DNA of 64,000 bases, from assembly GCF_003730015.1 (NCBI RefSeq), contig NZ_RJTU01000034.1:62001-126000 (forward strand), given 5' to 3'. This stretch comes from Epilithonimonas hominis. GTDB taxonomy: Bacteria; Bacteroidota; Bacteroidia; Flavobacteriales; Weeksellaceae. The notes under the pieces are model-generated. The model was not told where the DNA came from. It worked only from the letters and a program-made list of their open reading frames with translations, and ran no database searches. The position numbers and the translations under genes are program-made. Of the stretch, positions 63,489 to 64,000 are shown in pieces; the stretch's first letter is position 1; each line of letters begins with the position of its first letter.

Positions 63489-63784
63489 TTTGGTCGCCTG
63501 TTGCGAGGGAAATCCGAAAAGAGATTTTGCAATATTGGATACTCAGAAATAAATCCAAACGCTATTCACAAAAACTGAATATTTTGTTTGAAAATTCCGC
63601 TCAACAAATTGCAGATTTTCCTCATTCGGGTATTTCTATTTCGGGCAATGTTTATCGTGGAAAACTCATTAAAGATTATTATATTCTCTATAAAATAAAA
63701 GATGATTCTGTTGAAATTCTTTTTATTTGGGATACAAGAAAAGACCCCGCTGACTTATTAAAATTAGTAATGAATTTCAAGTAA
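63473..63784 (+). CDS. RelE/ParE family toxin
   Basis: The 103-residue basic protein has the ParE/RelE layout: KRLIWSPVAREIRKEILQYW at the N terminus (a helical pair), PHSGI, RGKLIKDYYILYKI and VEILFIWDTRKDPADL at the C terminus. ParE members inhibit gyrase, while RelE members cut mRNA; the Trp-Asp-x-Arg-x-Asp ending is typical of the plasmid-stabilisation group. It overlaps the antitoxin gene and its stop codon directly abuts the recF ATG. Confidence 0.87.
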   Translation: MAKRLIWSPVAREIRKEILQYWILRNKSKRYSQKLNILFENSAQQIADFPHSGISISGNVYRGKLIKDYYILYKIKDDSVEILFIWDTRKDPADLLKLVMNFK

Positions 63785-64000
63785 ATGATTATCAACAAAC
63801 TTTCACTCATCAATTTCAAAAGCCACTCGGAAAAAGCTTTCCAATTTTCTCCTCAAATCAACTGTTTTGTGGGAAATAACGGCGTGGGGAAGACCAATGT
63901 TCTGGATGCACTTCATTATCTTTCTGTTGGAAAAAGTTTTTTGGGAAATTCCGACCTCAATAATATTAAATCAAATGAAGATTTCTTTGTCATCGAATCC
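63785..64000 (+). CDS. recF: DNA replication/repair protein RecF (5' part)
   Basis: The first 72 codons are visible before the window ends. They read MIINKLSLINFKSHSEKAF and carry the Walker A motif GNNGVGKTN near residue 36, followed by VLDALHYLSVGKSF, the RecF signature. RecF helps load RecA at gaps. The ATG follows the toxin stop codon without a gap, so recF probably shares the toxin-antitoxin transcript. Confidence 0.92.
   Translation, partial: MIINKLSLINFKSHSEKAFQFSPQINCFVGNNGVGKTNVLDALHYLSVGKSFLGNSDLNNIKSNEDFFVIES

Noticed and set aside
1-64000. CRISPR array, prophage, rRNA operon or insertion sequence
   Set aside because: No regularly spaced direct repeats, integrase, transposase or rRNA sequence was seen.

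Overview
The window is a chromosomal stretch from a member of the Bacteroidota, most likely the Chryseobacterium/Epilithonimonas branch of the Flavobacteriia. The evidence is low G+C sequence, TAnnTTTG-type -7 promoter boxes with no Shine-Dalgarno signal, type IX secretion (T9SS) sorting tails, TonB-dependent and OMP_b-brl barrels, a DUF2723/GT117 protein, a short-chain threonine dehydrogenase and probable sulfonolipid genes. I see no rRNA, CRISPR array, prophage or insertion sequence. One tRNA (Ala, anticodon GGC) is present.

Layout. 1-13 kb: a degenerate polysaccharide deacetylase running off the left edge, threonine dehydrogenase, a rhodanese, a very large outer-membrane protein, two T9SS cargo proteins, a methyltransferase, an M1-peptidase-like protein fused to a barrel, and bifunctional UMP synthase. 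13-24 kb: Tag glycosylase, a serine hydrolase, a PaiA-like acetyltransferase, a probable capnine (sulfonolipid) pair, GT117, DUF1697 and KdsA. 24-37 kb: TonB receptor, NlpC/P60 peptidase, O-methyltransferase, OmpA lipoprotein, TilS, a GxxExxY protein among palindromic repeats, DsbD, small envelope genes, NrnA and Era. 37-45 kb: lysine catabolism (ALDH7 plus lysine 6-transaminase), DUF2007, tRNA-Ala, a frameshifted LTA-synthase-like gene, a C40 lipoprotein and DapD. 45-49 kb: a four-gene glycan cluster. 49-64 kb: YggS, LpdA, AroB, two tandem outer-membrane proteins, a 2000-residue alpha-2-macroglobulin, a UbiA-like protein, a frameshifted POTRA/barrel protein, a ParE-type toxin-antitoxin pair and the start of recF.

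Most genes serve envelope biogenesis or core metabolism. The most unusual signals are non-coding elements. The alpha-2-macroglobulin gene carries six short insertions that look like dispersed intergenic repeats yet are read in frame, five of them as variants of the peptide STPLSVT. A similar in-frame repeat sits in tilS. A GxxExxY gene is bracketed by near-identical palindromes that recur 29 kb away. Two long genes are each broken by a one-base deficit in a T tract, so either sequencing error or genuine frameshifting must be considered.
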